Shown piece by piece: positions 36,118 through 45,094 of a DNA stretch of 45,462 nucleotides. Position 1 is the stretch's first letter. Each line of letters opens with the position of its first letter. The stretch is from an uncultured Acidimicrobiales bacterium (GTDB lineage Bacteria; Actinomycetota; Acidimicrobiia; Acidimicrobiales; SZUA-35): contig CALKTH010000079.1 in NCBI GenBank assembly GCA_937997485.1, forward strand, positions 1 through 45,462, read 5' to 3'. The notes below the pieces were generated by a model, which was not told the DNA's origin, did no database searches, and saw only the letters and a program-made list of their open reading frames with translations. Both the position numbers and the translations under genes were made by a program.

Positions 36118-37724
36118 CCACCTCGGACCAGTCGAGTGCCGGCGGTGTGAGCGATGGAGCGGCTGGGGGCAAGGCAGTTGCCGCTCCCGATCAGGTCGTG
36201 TTGGTCGTCGATTTCGGCGCCCAATACGCCCAGCTGATTGCCCGCCGTGTGCGCGAGCTCCGGGTGTATTCCGAGATCGTGCCGCACGACATCACTGCGG
36301 CCGAGATGGCTGCTCGGCGGCCAACGGCCATCATCCTCAGTGGCGGCCCGGCCAGCGTGCACGTCGATGGTGCGCCTCGTCTCGATCCCGAGATCTACGA
36401 GCTGGGCATCCCGATGCTCGGTATCTGTTACGGGCACCAGCTCGTGGCCCATCAGCTCGGCGGAACCGTCGGCCGCAACGAACGCGGCGAATACGGCAAG
36501 GCCGTGCTCAACCGCCTCGACGGTGTGGACTCCTGCCTCCTACACGACGGCATCCCATCCGAGCAGGTCGTCTGGATGAGCCACTTCGATGCGGTCACGG
36601 CCGTCCCCGAGGGCTTCACGGCCACGGCCTCCACGCCCGATGCCCCGGTGGCGGCGTTCGAAAACGTCGAGCGCAAGATGTACGGCGTGCAGTACCACCC
36701 CGAAGTCGTGCACTCACCACACGGCATGGCCGTGCTCGAGCAGTTCCTTCACCGCGAGGTCGGCTGCACGGCGGACTGGACCATGGGTTCGGTCATCGAC
36801 GCCTCGGTCGACGCCATCCGGGCCCAGGTCGGCACCGACAAAGTCATCTGCGCCCTCAGTGGTGGTGTCGATTCTGCCGTCGCTGCCGCCATGGTCCACA
36901 AGGCCGTGGGCGATCAGCTCACGTGCATTTACGTTGACACCGGCCTCATGCGCTTGAACGAGAGCGATCAGGTTGTCGAGACGTTCCAGAAGCACCAGGG
37001 CATCGAGCTGATCCACGTTGATGCGGGCGAGCGCTACTTCGAGAAGCTGGCGGGCGTTTCGGAACCCGAAGCCAAGCGAAAGATCATCGGCGAGCTGTTC
37101 ATTCGCATCTTCGAAGACTTCGCTCGCAACCTCGATGATGCGCAATTCCTCGTGCAAGGCACGCTCTACCCCGACGTGATCGAGAGCGGCACCAAGGATG
37201 CGGCCAAGATCAAGAGCCACCACAACGTGGGCGGGCTCCCCGACGATCTGAAGTTCGATCTCGTTGAGCCGCTGCGCAACCTCTTCAAAGACGAGGTGCG
37301 CAAGGTCGGTTCCGAACTCGGGCTGCCTGACGAGATCGTCCAACGCCAGCCCTTCCCCGGACCCGGTCTCGGTGTTCGCATAATCGGCGAGGTCACGGCT
37401 GAGAAGGTGGCAATCCTGCAGCATGCCGATGCCATCGTGCGAGAAGAGATTGCAGCGGCTGGGCTCGAACGGGAGCTGTGGCAATCATTCGCCGTGCTGG
37501 CCGACATCCGGACCGTGGGCGTCATGGGCGACGAGCGCACCTATGCCCACCCAATCATCATCCGCGCCGTCAACTCCGATGATGCGATGACCGCCGACTG
37601 GGCTCGCCTTCCGTACGACCTGCTCGAGCGCATGAGCAACCGCATCATCAATGAAGTGGATGGCGTGAACCGAGTGGCGTACGACATCACCTCGAAGCCG
37701 CCCGGCACGATCGAGTGGGAGTAG
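36114..37724 (+). CDS. guaA: GMP synthase (glutamine-hydrolysing)
   Basis: 536 residues, normal length. It converts XMP, ATP and glutamine to GMP. The N-terminal class I amidotransferase domain begins after about 24 disordered residues ([20 protein letters not shown]) and contains the catalytic Cys105 in [17 protein letters not shown] and the His of [10 protein letters not shown]. The ATP-pyrophosphatase domain has the P-loop [18 protein letters not shown], and the C-terminal dimerisation domain has [17 protein letters not shown] and ends in [17 protein letters not shown]. All key residues are present. It is coupled to guaB3 and followed by a 16-base-stem hairpin. Confidence 0.98.
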   Translation: MTTSDQSSAGGVSDGAAGGKAVAAPDQVVLVVDFGAQYAQLIARRVRELRVYSEIVPHDITAAEMAARRPTAIILSGGPASVHVDGAPRLDPEIYELGIPMLGICYGHQLVAHQLGGTVGRNERGEYGKAVLNRLDGVDSCLLHDGIPSEQVVWMSHFDAVTAVPEGFTATASTPDAPVAAFENVERKMYGVQYHPEVVHSPHGMAVLEQFLHREVGCTADWTMGSVIDASVDAIRAQVGTDKVICALSGGVDSAVAAAMVHKAVGDQLTCIYVDTGLMRLNESDQVVETFQKHQGIELIHVDAGERYFEKLAGVSEPEAKRKIIGELFIRIFEDFARNLDDAQFLVQGTLYPDVIESGTKDAAKIKSHHNVGGLPDDLKFDLVEPLRNLFKDEVRKVGSELGLPDEIVQRQPFPGPGLGVRIIGEVTAEKVAILQHADAIVREEIAAAGLERELWQSFAVLADIRTVGVMGDERTYAHPIIIRAVNSDDAMTADWARLPYDLLERMSNRIINEVDGVNRVAYDITSKPPGTIEWE

Positions 37725-37770
37725 CGCGTCGCCTGAGTTGAAGGGCGATGTCTCGCTCAGCTTCTCACTC

Positions 37771-37815
37771 AATTACCGCGCCTATGTACCTCTCAGGTAC
37801 ATAGGCGCGGCAATT
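37771..37815. repeat. GTACC hairpin element, copy 2 (perfect 16-base stem)
   Basis: CCGCGCCTATGTACCT (37776-37791), loop CTC, and the exact complement at 37795-37810, flanked by AATT on both sides. It lies 46 bases after the guaA stop and 18 bases from the end of the converging small membrane-protein gene. There is no T tract. The inner TGTACCTCT...GGTACA core and the CGCGGCAATTC right end are shared with the element after terC. Likely a bidirectional terminator or dispersed palindrome. Confidence 0.75.
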
Positions 37816-37832
37816 CTGCGGGATTTTGAGGT

Positions 37833-38030
37833 TTAGGCAGCCAGGTCTTCGAGGTCATCACCGTGGTGGTGGATCTCGTTGTCGCACTCACACGGAATCT
37901 CTGAGCGTCGCCAGTCCCAGTAGGCGAAGCCAGCCACGGGGACCACGATCACGGCCAGCGCGAGGAAGCCAAGTGTTGACGTTGCCGAGGCTCCGAGCAT
38001 CGCTTGCTCTGAGCTCACGGCAAGACCCAT
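37833..38030 (-). CDS. Small single-pass membrane protein with Cys/His/Asp tail
   Basis: 65 residues from ATG 38030, which has GGTGGTGGAG six bases upstream on its strand (a GTG at 38051 would add seven residues). One membrane segment is visible (STLGFLALAVIVVPVAGFAY), followed by WDWRRSEIP and a tail with CEC, HHH and five acidic residues (DNEIHHHGDDLEDL). The tail could bind a metal ion. No family is recognised. It lies between guaA and the disulfide oxidoreductase gene, opposite to both. Its size makes it easy to miss; membrane segment, positive-inside tail and ribosome binding site support it. Confidence 0.55.
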   Translation of the reverse strand: MGLAVSSEQAMLGASATSTLGFLALAVIVVPVAGFAYWDWRRSEIPCECDNEIHHHGDDLEDLAA

Positions 38031-38205
38031 CACGGACTCCACCACCTGCACATTGGAAAATATCGGCGCGTCTCGGGCGTGCCTTGAATAGCGAAGGTTG
38101 ATCGCAGATTGTCGCGAGGTGTGCCGGGTTCGGGAATGCGGTGTGGGTGTGGCGCGTTTCCTTGCCCGTTCTCATTCTCATGTATTCCCAGAAACGGAGC
38201 CTCTC

Positions 38206-39591
38206 ATGGCTGACGCAACCTCCACTCCCATCCCGGCTGATGTCATCGTTATCGGACTCGGCCCTGCCGGCGAATCCGTCGGCGGCCAGCTGGCTGAGGC
38301 GGGCCTCACGGTCGTGGGAATTGAAGGTTCCCTCGTCGGCGGCGAGTGCCCCTACTGGGGCTGTGTTCCCTCCAAGATGATGATCCGGGCCTCCAACCTC
38401 ATCGCTGAAGCCCGGCGGGTGAACGAACTCGCCGGCTCGGCCACTGTCGAGCCCGACTGGGCACCAGTGGCCCAGCGCATCCGGGATCAGGCAACCGACA
38501 ACTGGGACGACACGGTCGCCGTCGACCGATTCGTTGGCAAGGGCGGCACCTTCGTTCGTGGCTACGCCGAGATCACCGGCCCCAACACGGTGGCCGTCAA
38601 CGGTGACACCTACGTGGCCAGCAAGGGCATTGTCATCGCCACTGGCACGCTGGCTGCGGTTCCGCCGATTCCCGGTCTGGCTGACACCCCGTTCTGGACG
38701 AACCACCACATCATCGAAACCAAGGAACTGCCGAAGAGCCTCATTGTCATGGGCGGCGGAGCGATCGGAGCCGAGCTGGCCCAGGTGATGCGTCGCTTCG
38801 GGGTCGAGGTCACCGTGATCGAAGGCGCCGAGCGGCTGATTCCTCGAAACGAGCCCGAGGCTGGCGACGTGCTGCGCGAGGTCTTCGAAGCCGAAGGCAT
38901 CACGGTGCACACAGGTCAGTTCGCCAACAAGGTCGACTACGGCGACGAGTCCTTCACCGTCACTCTGGCCGACGGCACGGAGGTCACGGGCGAGAAGCTC
39001 CTCGTCGCCGTTGGTCGCAAGACGTTCCTCAACGAGTTGGGCGCGGCGAACGCAGGCATCGACACGAGTGTTCCCTACCTCGATGTCGACGGTGCGCAGC
39101 GAGTGAAGGGTGTGCCGAATGTGTGGGCGGTGGGTGACATCGCCGGCGATGGCCTCTTCACCCACCTCGGCATCATGCAAGCCGACGTGGCAGCGGCTGA
39201 CATCCTCGGCACGCCCTCCGAGCCGATCAACCTGGATGCCCTCAGCGCCGTTACCTTCACTGACCCCGAGGTGGGAGCGGTTGGTCTCACCGAAGCGGAA
39301 GCTCGAGACCAGGGGCTCGATGTGGCCGTGGCGTTCAAGCTCGTCGGCCACACCGCTCGCGGTTGGCTGCACAGCGTTGGCAACGAGGGGTTCATCAAGC
39401 TGGTGGCTGACAAGGAGCGGGGCATTCTGGTCGGCGCCACATCGGTTGGGCCGCACGGCGGCGAAGTCCTCGGTCAGCTCTCGTTGGCAGTGCACGCCAA
39501 GGTCCCGGTTGCGACGCTCCGCTCGATGATCCACGCCTACCCCACGTTCCATCGAGGGATCGGCGACACGCTCGGCGACCTCGAGATCTGA
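38206..39591 (+). CDS. FAD/NAD-dependent disulfide oxidoreductase (lipoamide dehydrogenase family)
   Basis: 461 residues from ATG 38206 with GGAG upstream; earlier in-frame codons precede a non-coding leader. Domains in order: FAD-binding VIVIGLGPAGESVGGQLAEA, redox disulfide GGECPYWGCVPSK (CxxxxC), NAD-binding LIVMGGGAIGAELAQVMRRF, a second FAD motif VWAVGDIAGDGLFTHLG, and the C-terminal dimer domain with HAYPTFHRG. In lipoamide dehydrogenase and mercuric reductase-like members the His is followed by a Glu (HPTxSE); here His replaces it, so the acid-base pair is altered. The substrate is uncertain: mycothione, lipoamide or another disulfide, or a quinone-type reduction. It is a stand-alone gene, followed by a strong hairpin at 39600. 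Confidence 0.85.
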   Translation: MADATSTPIPADVIVIGLGPAGESVGGQLAEAGLTVVGIEGSLVGGECPYWGCVPSKMMIRASNLIAEARRVNELAGSATVEPDWAPVAQRIRDQATDNWDDTVAVDRFVGKGGTFVRGYAEITGPNTVAVNGDTYVASKGIVIATGTLAAVPPIPGLADTPFWTNHHIIETKELPKSLIVMGGGAIGAELAQVMRRFGVEVTVIEGAERLIPRNEPEAGDVLREVFEAEGITVHTGQFANKVDYGDESFTVTLADGTEVTGEKLLVAVGRKTFLNELGAANAGIDTSVPYLDVDGAQRVKGVPNVWAVGDIAGDGLFTHLGIMQADVAAADILGTPSEPINLDALSAVTFTDPEVGAVGLTEAEARDQGLDVAVAFKLVGHTARGWLHSVGNEGFIKLVADKERGILVGATSVGPHGGEVLGQLSLAVHAKVPVATLRSMIHAYPTFHRGIGDTLGDLEI

Positions 39592-39599
39592 TGCAGCGG

Positions 39600-39642
39600 A
39601 AGACGGCCGCCGTTGCCGGACAACGGTGTGGTGGCCGTCTTT
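39600..39642 (+). terminator. Hairpin terminator after the oxidoreductase gene
   Basis: Outer arms AAGACGGCC (39600-39608) and GGCCGTCTT (39633-39641), inner arms CCGTTG (39610-39615) and CAACGG (39621-39626), then TTC. The two nested stems give a stable structure 6 bases after the stop codon. The T run is short, but the position makes transcription termination likely. Confidence 0.7.
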
Positions 39643-39677
39643 CGGGCTGTTCGGTTTTGCACAGCTAGTGTCGCTTC

Positions 39678-40547
39678 ATGCCGAAGCGGAATATTCAAGG
39701 TCATCGAGGGGCGCGAGGTCTGCGCCCGGAGAGCACGCTGCCCGCATTTGAGGTCGCGCTCGATCTGATGGTGAGCACGCTTGAACTCGATCTCCACCTC
39801 ACCGCTGATGACCAGGTCGTGATCTGGCACGACGAAGCGCTGTGGGATTCGAAGTGTCGCCTGGCCGATGGTGCGCCCGCCCACCTGCAGTTTCCCGCTC
39901 CGATGCGGTCGCTCACGGTGGCCGACCTCTCACACGTGATCTGCGACCAGAACCCCGAGCCTGAACGCTTCGACGCACAGACGACCGAACCCACCTCGCT
40001 TGCCGGCGATGCGTTTCGAGTCGTGACGCTGGGCGAGCTGTTCGACTTCGTGAACGCCTACGTGGCCTCTCCACACAAGACGGACGAGCAGCGAGCGGCG
40101 GCGCGGGTCGTTGAATTCAACATCGAGACCAAGCGCGTGGAGGCTCACCCCGAGTACATCGGCGACGACTTCGACGGCGAGAACATGGGCACGTTCGAAC
40201 GCGTGTTGCTCGAGACGATCGACCGGGCCGGGATGGCGTCTCGCTCCACGATCCAGAGCTTTGACTTTCGTTCGCTGCGGTCCATCTCGAAGGAGCGGCC
40301 CGAGCTACGGCTCTCCGCCCTGTCGGAGTTCGTGCCCGACTTCGCTGACCTTGTTGCTGGTGGTTCGTTCATCTGGTCGCCGTACTACCTGCTCTGCACA
40401 GCGGAGAACGTGGCCGAAGCCCACTCGCATGGATTGCAGGTACTGCCGTGGACGATCAACGATCTCGCCGCCATGCAAACGGCCATCGACATTGGCGTGG
40501 ATGGTTTCATCTCCGATCGTCCGGATCTGGCAATGCGCTTCGCCTGA
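39678..40547 (+). CDS. Glycerophosphodiester phosphodiesterase family protein
   Basis: 289 residues. GDPDs cleave glycerophosphodiesters to glycerol-3-phosphate and an alcohol. The sequence has the catalytic HRGARGLRPESTLPAFEVAL (His and Arg, with Glu metal ligand) and ELDLHLTADDQVVIWHDEAL (metal-ligand Glu/Asp and second catalytic His). Further core strands include VEFNIETKRVEAHPEYIG, STIQSFDF and LPWTINDLAAMQ, and it ends in GVDGFISDRPDLA. There is no signal peptide, so it is cytoplasmic, as with UgpQ. All active-site elements are intact. A perfect 10-base-stem hairpin follows directly after the stop. Confidence 0.92.
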   Translation: MPKRNIQGHRGARGLRPESTLPAFEVALDLMVSTLELDLHLTADDQVVIWHDEALWDSKCRLADGAPAHLQFPAPMRSLTVADLSHVICDQNPEPERFDAQTTEPTSLAGDAFRVVTLGELFDFVNAYVASPHKTDEQRAAARVVEFNIETKRVEAHPEYIGDDFDGENMGTFERVLLETIDRAGMASRSTIQSFDFRSLRSISKERPELRLSALSEFVPDFADLVAGGSFIWSPYYLLCTAENVAEAHSHGLQVLPWTINDLAAMQTAIDIGVDGFISDRPDLAMRFA

Positions 40548-40555
40548 ACGCGAAA

Positions 40556-40580
40556 CGGCGGAGCCGTGATGGCTCCGCCG
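40556..40580 (+). terminator. Hairpin terminator after the GDPD gene
   Basis: CGGCGGAGCC (40556-40565), loop GTGAT, GGCTCCGCCG (40571-40580): a perfect 10-base stem 8 bases after the GDPD stop. No T tract follows, but the position supports termination. Confidence 0.65.
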
Positions 40581-40637
40581 AGTCAGGGGTGAGTTGTTCT
40601 CGCAGCGCCAGACAACCTCTCGGCCCTTCTTGTCGTG

Positions 40638-40662
40638 CCAGCCCACCGTTTTGGTGGGCTGG
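40638..40662 (-). terminator. Hairpin between converging genes, probably ending the spondin gene
   Basis: CCAGCCCACC (40638-40647), loop GTTTT, GGTGGGCTGG (40653-40662), a perfect 10-base stem. It lies 49 bases beyond the stop of the minus-strand spondin gene. With the preceding hairpin it forms a back-to-back pair between converging genes. Confidence 0.55.
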
Positions 40663-40710
40663 ACACGAAATTTCGGCCGGGCTGCCAGGGGTTTGGCGAG
40701 GGGAGTGGGG

Positions 40711-42057
40711 TTAGTTGCGGGTGATGGTCACTCGGGCGACCGCACTCTTCCAGTCGAACTCGGGGCCGAGATCGCCCACGCCGCGGATGGTGCGGTGGCG
40801 GGAGATGGTGCCGTTTTCGGCCAGCTCGGGGTTGCTCTCACCGGTACCGGCACCCTCGCCGCCGCAGAAGGGGGCAGGAACGAGATCGGCGTGGAGCTCA
40901 GTGTTGATCTCGGTGCCGGCGTCGTACGCACGGACATTCCAGGTGCGGCTGTCGCCTGGGTTGCGAAGGCTGAACCAGTTGCCGTCGATGCCGCCGAAAC
41001 CGTCGTTGGTGCAGATCAGCATCGAGACGAGGCTGAACTGGTTGCCATCAGCGGTCAGCTGGAAGGAGCGGCTCTGGCCAGGGCCGATGGGGCCGGACGC
41101 CTCATCCGTGTTGCCCACGGTCGAGGCACCAAAGCCGGCGTCGTCCACGGCAGCCTGAAGCTCAGCGGCCAGCACGGGCACGCCACCGTTCTCGGCGACT
41201 TGCTGCACGCCATTGCTGGCGTGGGAACCACGCTGGAACACCCGAACGTTGCGATCGTGGATGGCCACGTTCGGCGGGGTGAAGTACTGACCTTCGGTGA
41301 CGTTCTCGAAGGTGATGGTGTAGCTCGGGGTCGGGTTCATCCGGGTCACGGAGATCTCGGCCACGGGGCCACTCCAGTCGAAGATCCCGTCAAGGTCGCC
41401 GACGCCGCGGATGGTGCGGTGGCGGGCGATCACGCCGTTCTCGGCCAGCTCGGGGTTGCTCTCGCCGGTGCCTGCACCTTCGCCGCCGCAGAACGGGGCG
41501 GGAACGAGGTCGGCATGCAGCTCGGTGTTGATCTCGGTGCCAGCGTCGTAGGCCCGGGCCCGGTAGGTGCGGGTCTGACCGTCACGGCTTGGCAGGCGCA
41601 CGGAGTCGAGACCGGCGAAGCCATCGTTGGTGCACACCAGCATCGCGACGGCGCTGAGGCGCTCTTCGGAGGAGGTGAGGGTGAAGGTGCGGGACTCACC
41701 GGGAGGGATGGGACCCTCGACGCCACCGGATCCGACAACGCTGTTGCCCAGGCCCGTCTGATCGAGTGCCGCGGAGAGCTCGGCGGCGAGCACCGGCACG
41801 GCACCGTTCTCGGCCACAGCCTGCACGCCGGGGGTTGCGGCGTGGCCACGGCGCCAGACGTTCACGCTGGTGTCGTGAATGGCGACGTTCGGCGGTGTGA
41901 GCCACTGGCCTTCGTTGATGTTGCGGATCGTGATCTCGTACGTCGGGGCGTTCGGATCAGCGACCGGCGCGGAATCCTGCGCCCCCGCTGAGGTGGCGAC
42001 GAGCGTCGGCGCCATGAGTGCGACCGCAGCGAGTGCGGCCATCCGGGTCTTCTTCAT
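40711..42057 (-). CDS. Secreted protein with two spondin domains
   Basis: 448 residues from ATG 42057, with a strong AGGAGG nine bases upstream; the longer in-frame start is not supported. The signal peptide is KKTRMAALAAVALMAPTLVA followed by TSAGAQ. Two spondin (Spond_N) domains follow: about residues 38-240 and 245-448, each with a TPPNVAIHD strand, MLVCTNDGF or MLICTNDGF, and RAYDAGTEINTELHADLVPA continuing to PFCGG. The two copies are identical over 41 residues of this last region. Spondin domains are known from eukaryotic matrix proteins and from bacterial extracellular proteins. The likely role is outside the cell, perhaps in adhesion or matrix. It is divergent from the ABC-F gene. Confidence 0.9.
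   Translation of the reverse strand: MKKTRMAALAAVALMAPTLVATSAGAQDSAPVADPNAPTYEITIRNINEGQWLTPPNVAIHDTSVNVWRRGHAATPGVQAVAENGAVPVLAAELSAALDQTGLGNSVVGSGGVEGPIPPGESRTFTLTSSEERLSAVAMLVCTNDGFAGLDSVRLPSRDGQTRTYRARAYDAGTEINTELHADLVPAPFCGGEGAGTGESNPELAENGVIARHRTIRGVGDLDGIFDWSGPVAEISVTRMNPTPSYTITFENVTEGQYFTPPNVAIHDRNVRVFQRGSHASNGVQQVAENGGVPVLAAELQAAVDDAGFGASTVGNTDEASGPIGPGQSRSFQLTADGNQFSLVSMLICTNDGFGGIDGNWFSLRNPGDSRTWNVRAYDAGTEINTELHADLVPAPFCGGEGAGTGESNPELAENGTISRHRTIRGVGDLGPEFDWKSAVARVTITRN
40727..41960 (-). repeat. Internal tandem duplication encoding the two spondin domains
   Basis: The two coding units of about 600 bases are duplicates. The most conserved region encodes 41 identical residues, yet its DNA differs at many third codon positions, so the copies are not recent and protein sequence is under strong constraint. 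Confidence 0.75.
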
Positions 42058-42231
42058 ATTGCATTGCCTCCTGGTTAGCCCGGCTCCACCACCGGGGTTC
42101 GACGCCACTCAACATGAGAACTCGGCGTCCGGATGCCGCAGAACGCGTTCGTTTCGTTCTTGTTCAGACCTCTGAACGTGCCCGCCGTCACGTCTTGAAT
42201 TGGGCTCCGGCCAGTGCTGGAGCGGCCTACG

Positions 42232-43848
42232 GTGTTCGCCGTGGGATCCATCGATGTGAACGCAGTTGTTCACAAGTTGCCGACAGGCCAGACGTTGCTC
42301 GACGGCGTGTCGTTCAAGATCAACGACGGTGATCACGCCGCGCTCGTTGGAGCCAACGGCGTTGGCAAGACCACGTTGTTCCGCCAGATTGCCAGCGGTT
42401 CCCAGCCCGAGAGTGGAGCCATCAGCATTCACGGCTCGCTCGTGTTCATGAACCAAATGATCGGGATGCGGGAGGGTCAGACAGTTCGCGATCTGTACCT
42501 CGAACTGTCCCCGGAGCCGTTTCGGGAGGCGGCAGCACTTCTCGCTCGATCCGAAGCCCGGCTTGCGGAGGAGACAGACGCCGATGAGGCGGCCGCCGCT
42601 GGTGTTGCTTACGCCAACGCCCTCGGTCGGTGGGGCGACATCGGCGGCTACGACCTCGAGGTGTTGTGGGCGGAGTGCGCCGACCGTGCCGTGGGGCTCG
42701 ATTGGTCCGAGCTTGCGGACCGGGCGACGACCACGTTCTCCGGCGGTGAGCAGAAGCGGCTGGCGCTCGAGCTGCTCTTCCGCTCCGAGTTCGATGTTCT
42801 CCTACTTGATGAGCCCGACAACTTCCTCGACGTGCCCGGTAAGGAATGGCTGACCGAGCAAATCAACGGATCGAAGAAGACCATCTTCTTCATCTCCCAT
42901 GATCGTGAGCTTCTCGCCCAGGCCTCCAACAAGGTGGTGACCCTCGAGGCGCACGGGGCGTGGACGCATGGCGAGTCCTTCGCCACGTGGTCCGAAGCTC
43001 GGGCCGCTCGGGTGGAGCGGCTCGATGATGAGCACCGTCGCTGGGCTGAGGAACGCAAACGGCTGTTCAACCTCATGAAGACGGCCAAGATTCGCGCCGC
43101 GCAGAGCGACGCCAACGCCAGCCGCGGACGTGCGGCCGAAACGCGGTTGCGCCACTTTGATGAGTCCGGACCGCCGCCCGAGCGCGCAGTGGAACAGAAC
43201 ATCAGCATGAAGCTCGGCGGCGGGCGCACCGGCAAGATCGTCCTGACGGCAGAAGATCTCGAGCTCACCGATCTCACCTTCCCGTTCAGCACGGAGATCT
43301 GGTTCGGCGAGCGTGTCGCCGTGGTCGGGATGAACGGCACCGGCAAGAGTCACTTTCTCCGACTGCTCGATGGGGGAGAGGTGAAGCACGACGGCGTGTG
43401 GAAGCTTGGTGCCCGTGTCGTGCCCGGATTGTTCTCCCAGACACACGAACATCCCGAGCTCGTTGGCAAGCAGCTGCTCGACGTGTTGTTCGATCAGCAC
43501 AGCGTCGCTCGCACTCGGGCGATGGGCCTGCTTCGCCGTTACGAGTTGAGTAGCCAGCACGACCAGACGTGGGAGACGTTGTCCGGCGGGCAGCAAGCTC
43601 GGTTTCAGATTCTGCTGCTGGAGCTCAGCGGCTCCACCCTTCTTCTTCTCGATGAGCCGACGGACAACCTCGACGTGGCCTCGGCCGAGGCGCTGGAGGC
43701 GGCACTGGCAACCTTCGAGGGCACCGTCATCAGCGTGAGCCACGATCGCTGGTTCCTCCGCTCCTTCGATCGCTTCTTGGTGTTCGACACCGACGCCGAG
43801 GTGTACGAGTCCGATACCCCCGAGGCCGCCTGGACCCTCACGCCCTGA
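42232..43848 (+). CDS. ABC-F family ATPase
   Basis: 538 residues from GTG 42232, nine bases after GGAG (GTG at 42214 and 42241 are alternatives). ABC-F proteins are soluble twin ATPases that act on ribosomes, some in translation rescue and some in antibiotic resistance. First domain: Walker A GANGVGKTT, signature FSGGEQKRLAL, Walker B LLLDEPDNFLD and the FISHDREL switch. Second: GMNGTGKSH, LSGGQQARFQIL, LLLDEPTDNLD and SVSHDRWF. The linker between them (about residues 265-330, basic and helical) is the P-site tRNA interaction motif region. No membrane domain is present. Subfamily cannot be set from sight. It is divergent from the spondin gene. Confidence 0.92.
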   Translation: MFAVGSIDVNAVVHKLPTGQTLLDGVSFKINDGDHAALVGANGVGKTTLFRQIASGSQPESGAISIHGSLVFMNQMIGMREGQTVRDLYLELSPEPFREAAALLARSEARLAEETDADEAAAAGVAYANALGRWGDIGGYDLEVLWAECADRAVGLDWSELADRATTTFSGGEQKRLALELLFRSEFDVLLLDEPDNFLDVPGKEWLTEQINGSKKTIFFISHDRELLAQASNKVVTLEAHGAWTHGESFATWSEARAARVERLDDEHRRWAEERKRLFNLMKTAKIRAAQSDANASRGRAAETRLRHFDESGPPPERAVEQNISMKLGGGRTGKIVLTAEDLELTDLTFPFSTEIWFGERVAVVGMNGTGKSHFLRLLDGGEVKHDGVWKLGARVVPGLFSQTHEHPELVGKQLLDVLFDQHSVARTRAMGLLRRYELSSQHDQTWETLSGGQQARFQILLLELSGSTLLLLDEPTDNLDVASAEALEAALATFEGTVISVSHDRWFLRSFDRFLVFDTDAEVYESDTPEAAWTLTP

Positions 43849-44002
43849 CTCGACGCTGAGAGGTCTCGCTCCCGTCGTGGACTCGGGCGGAATTGCCTCA
43901 AGGTTTCTTGTCGATTGACCGACATGGAGCTGGTGCGGTCGCGGGCGTGACAGCGCGTTCTGTAGGCGCGGGAGTCGATCCCGCGGTGACACCGGAGGCA
44001 TC

Positions 44003-45094
44003 GTGGGGCGGCGAGGTAGCGAGCAACGAAGGTCGGGTGGCGGGTCGCGCTCGGTCTTGATCTTCCTTTCGGCGTTCCTTCTGGCGAGCGTCGTGCTCCG
44101 CCAGCTCGTTCCGCCGAACCCAGACTTCGTTTGGCATGCCACCTACACGGCCAAGATCGAGCACCTGAGAGAAGCGACGGAGTCGTACGACGTCGTGTTC
44201 GTAGGCAACAGCACGGTGTACCTGGGAATCGATCCGGTCATCGTCGAGGCGAGCCTCGCCGAGGCTGGCTGCCCCGGGCTCCGCACCTACAACTTGGGCT
44301 CGGTGGCGCAGACCAAGTTCGAGTTCGACCGGATGATGGCTGCGCTCGAGACCACTCCGGGCGGCACGCCTGAGTTCGTCGTGAGCATGGACCACGCGCT
44401 GTTCGAGATCGGTTTGCTCCGAGACAACGCCCTTCGGCACCGGGTGCACATGCGTGCCGGAACCTGGAGCAGTGCTGTCGACTACATCCGCTCGCTGCCG
44501 ACCGCTGAAGGGTTCAAAGGAGATGCAAAGGCTGCTGATCTCATTGCTGCCTTCGCATTGCAACAGATTCCGGTCGGAGCGGTGCACCAACAACTGTTCG
44601 CACAGGAAGCCAAGCAAGACGAGTGGGCGATCGTCAACGAGCGGCAGGGGTTCAAGACGTGGCCAGTGATCAACGCTGACCGCGGCCCGGAGGCCGTGGC
44701 CCGCCTGTTCGCCCGCGTGGAGCGAGCTGTTGCGTCGGGCGAGTGGGAACGGCGCTGGAATGAAGATGGTCTGAGCGAGAACGGGATCGAACGCTGGTTG
44801 GCCACGATCGATGCCAACGTGGCCTCGGCCCCAGATGGAGCGACGGCCGTCCACGCCCTCATCCCGTCTGAGCTGGATGGCCTGGCCGCCGCCCAAGTGA
44901 CCGAGGCGTGGCGATCATCGGATCGCGAGGCGTTGCTTCTCAACCTGGTAGACGAGGCTCTTGTCGGCGACTTCACCGAGCCGGCGTTCTGGAGCGACGA
45001 TCGACACGTCAGTCAGATGGGTTCGGAGCGCGTCAGCCACGCACTCGGCGCTGAGTTGTGCCCTGTCATCCGGGCCACTCAAGGCGCTTCCTGA
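44003..45094 (+). CDS. SGNH-like membrane-anchored protein, AlgJ/AlgX/DltD type
   Basis: 363 residues from GTG 44003, with GGAGG four bases upstream. After a short basic tail there is one membrane segment (SVLIFLSAFLLASVVLRQLV). The ectodomain shows the SGNH nucleophile block VVFVGNSTVYLGIDP (Ser70) and the C-terminal DDRH (Asp332, His335), which provide Ser-His-Asp residues. These proteins work with an MBOAT protein to O-acetylate a surface polymer such as alginate, peptidoglycan or cell-wall polysaccharide. The next gene is an MBOAT protein that overlaps by one base (TGATG), which supports this. The polymer is unknown. Confidence 0.8.
   Translation: MGRRGSEQRRSGGGSRSVLIFLSAFLLASVVLRQLVPPNPDFVWHATYTAKIEHLREATESYDVVFVGNSTVYLGIDPVIVEASLAEAGCPGLRTYNLGSVAQTKFEFDRMMAALETTPGGTPEFVVSMDHALFEIGLLRDNALRHRVHMRAGTWSSAVDYIRSLPTAEGFKGDAKAADLIAAFALQQIPVGAVHQQLFAQEAKQDEWAIVNERQGFKTWPVINADRGPEAVARLFARVERAVASGEWERRWNEDGLSENGIERWLATIDANVASAPDGATAVHALIPSELDGLAAAQVTEAWRSSDREALLLNLVDEALVGDFTEPAFWSDDRHVSQMGSERVSHALGAELCPVIRATQGAS

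Noticed and set aside
40594..41991. 465-codon plus-strand reading across the spondin gene
   Set aside because: Ala/Val/Gly-rich shadow; the minus strand has a signal peptide, strong ribosome binding site and spondin domains.
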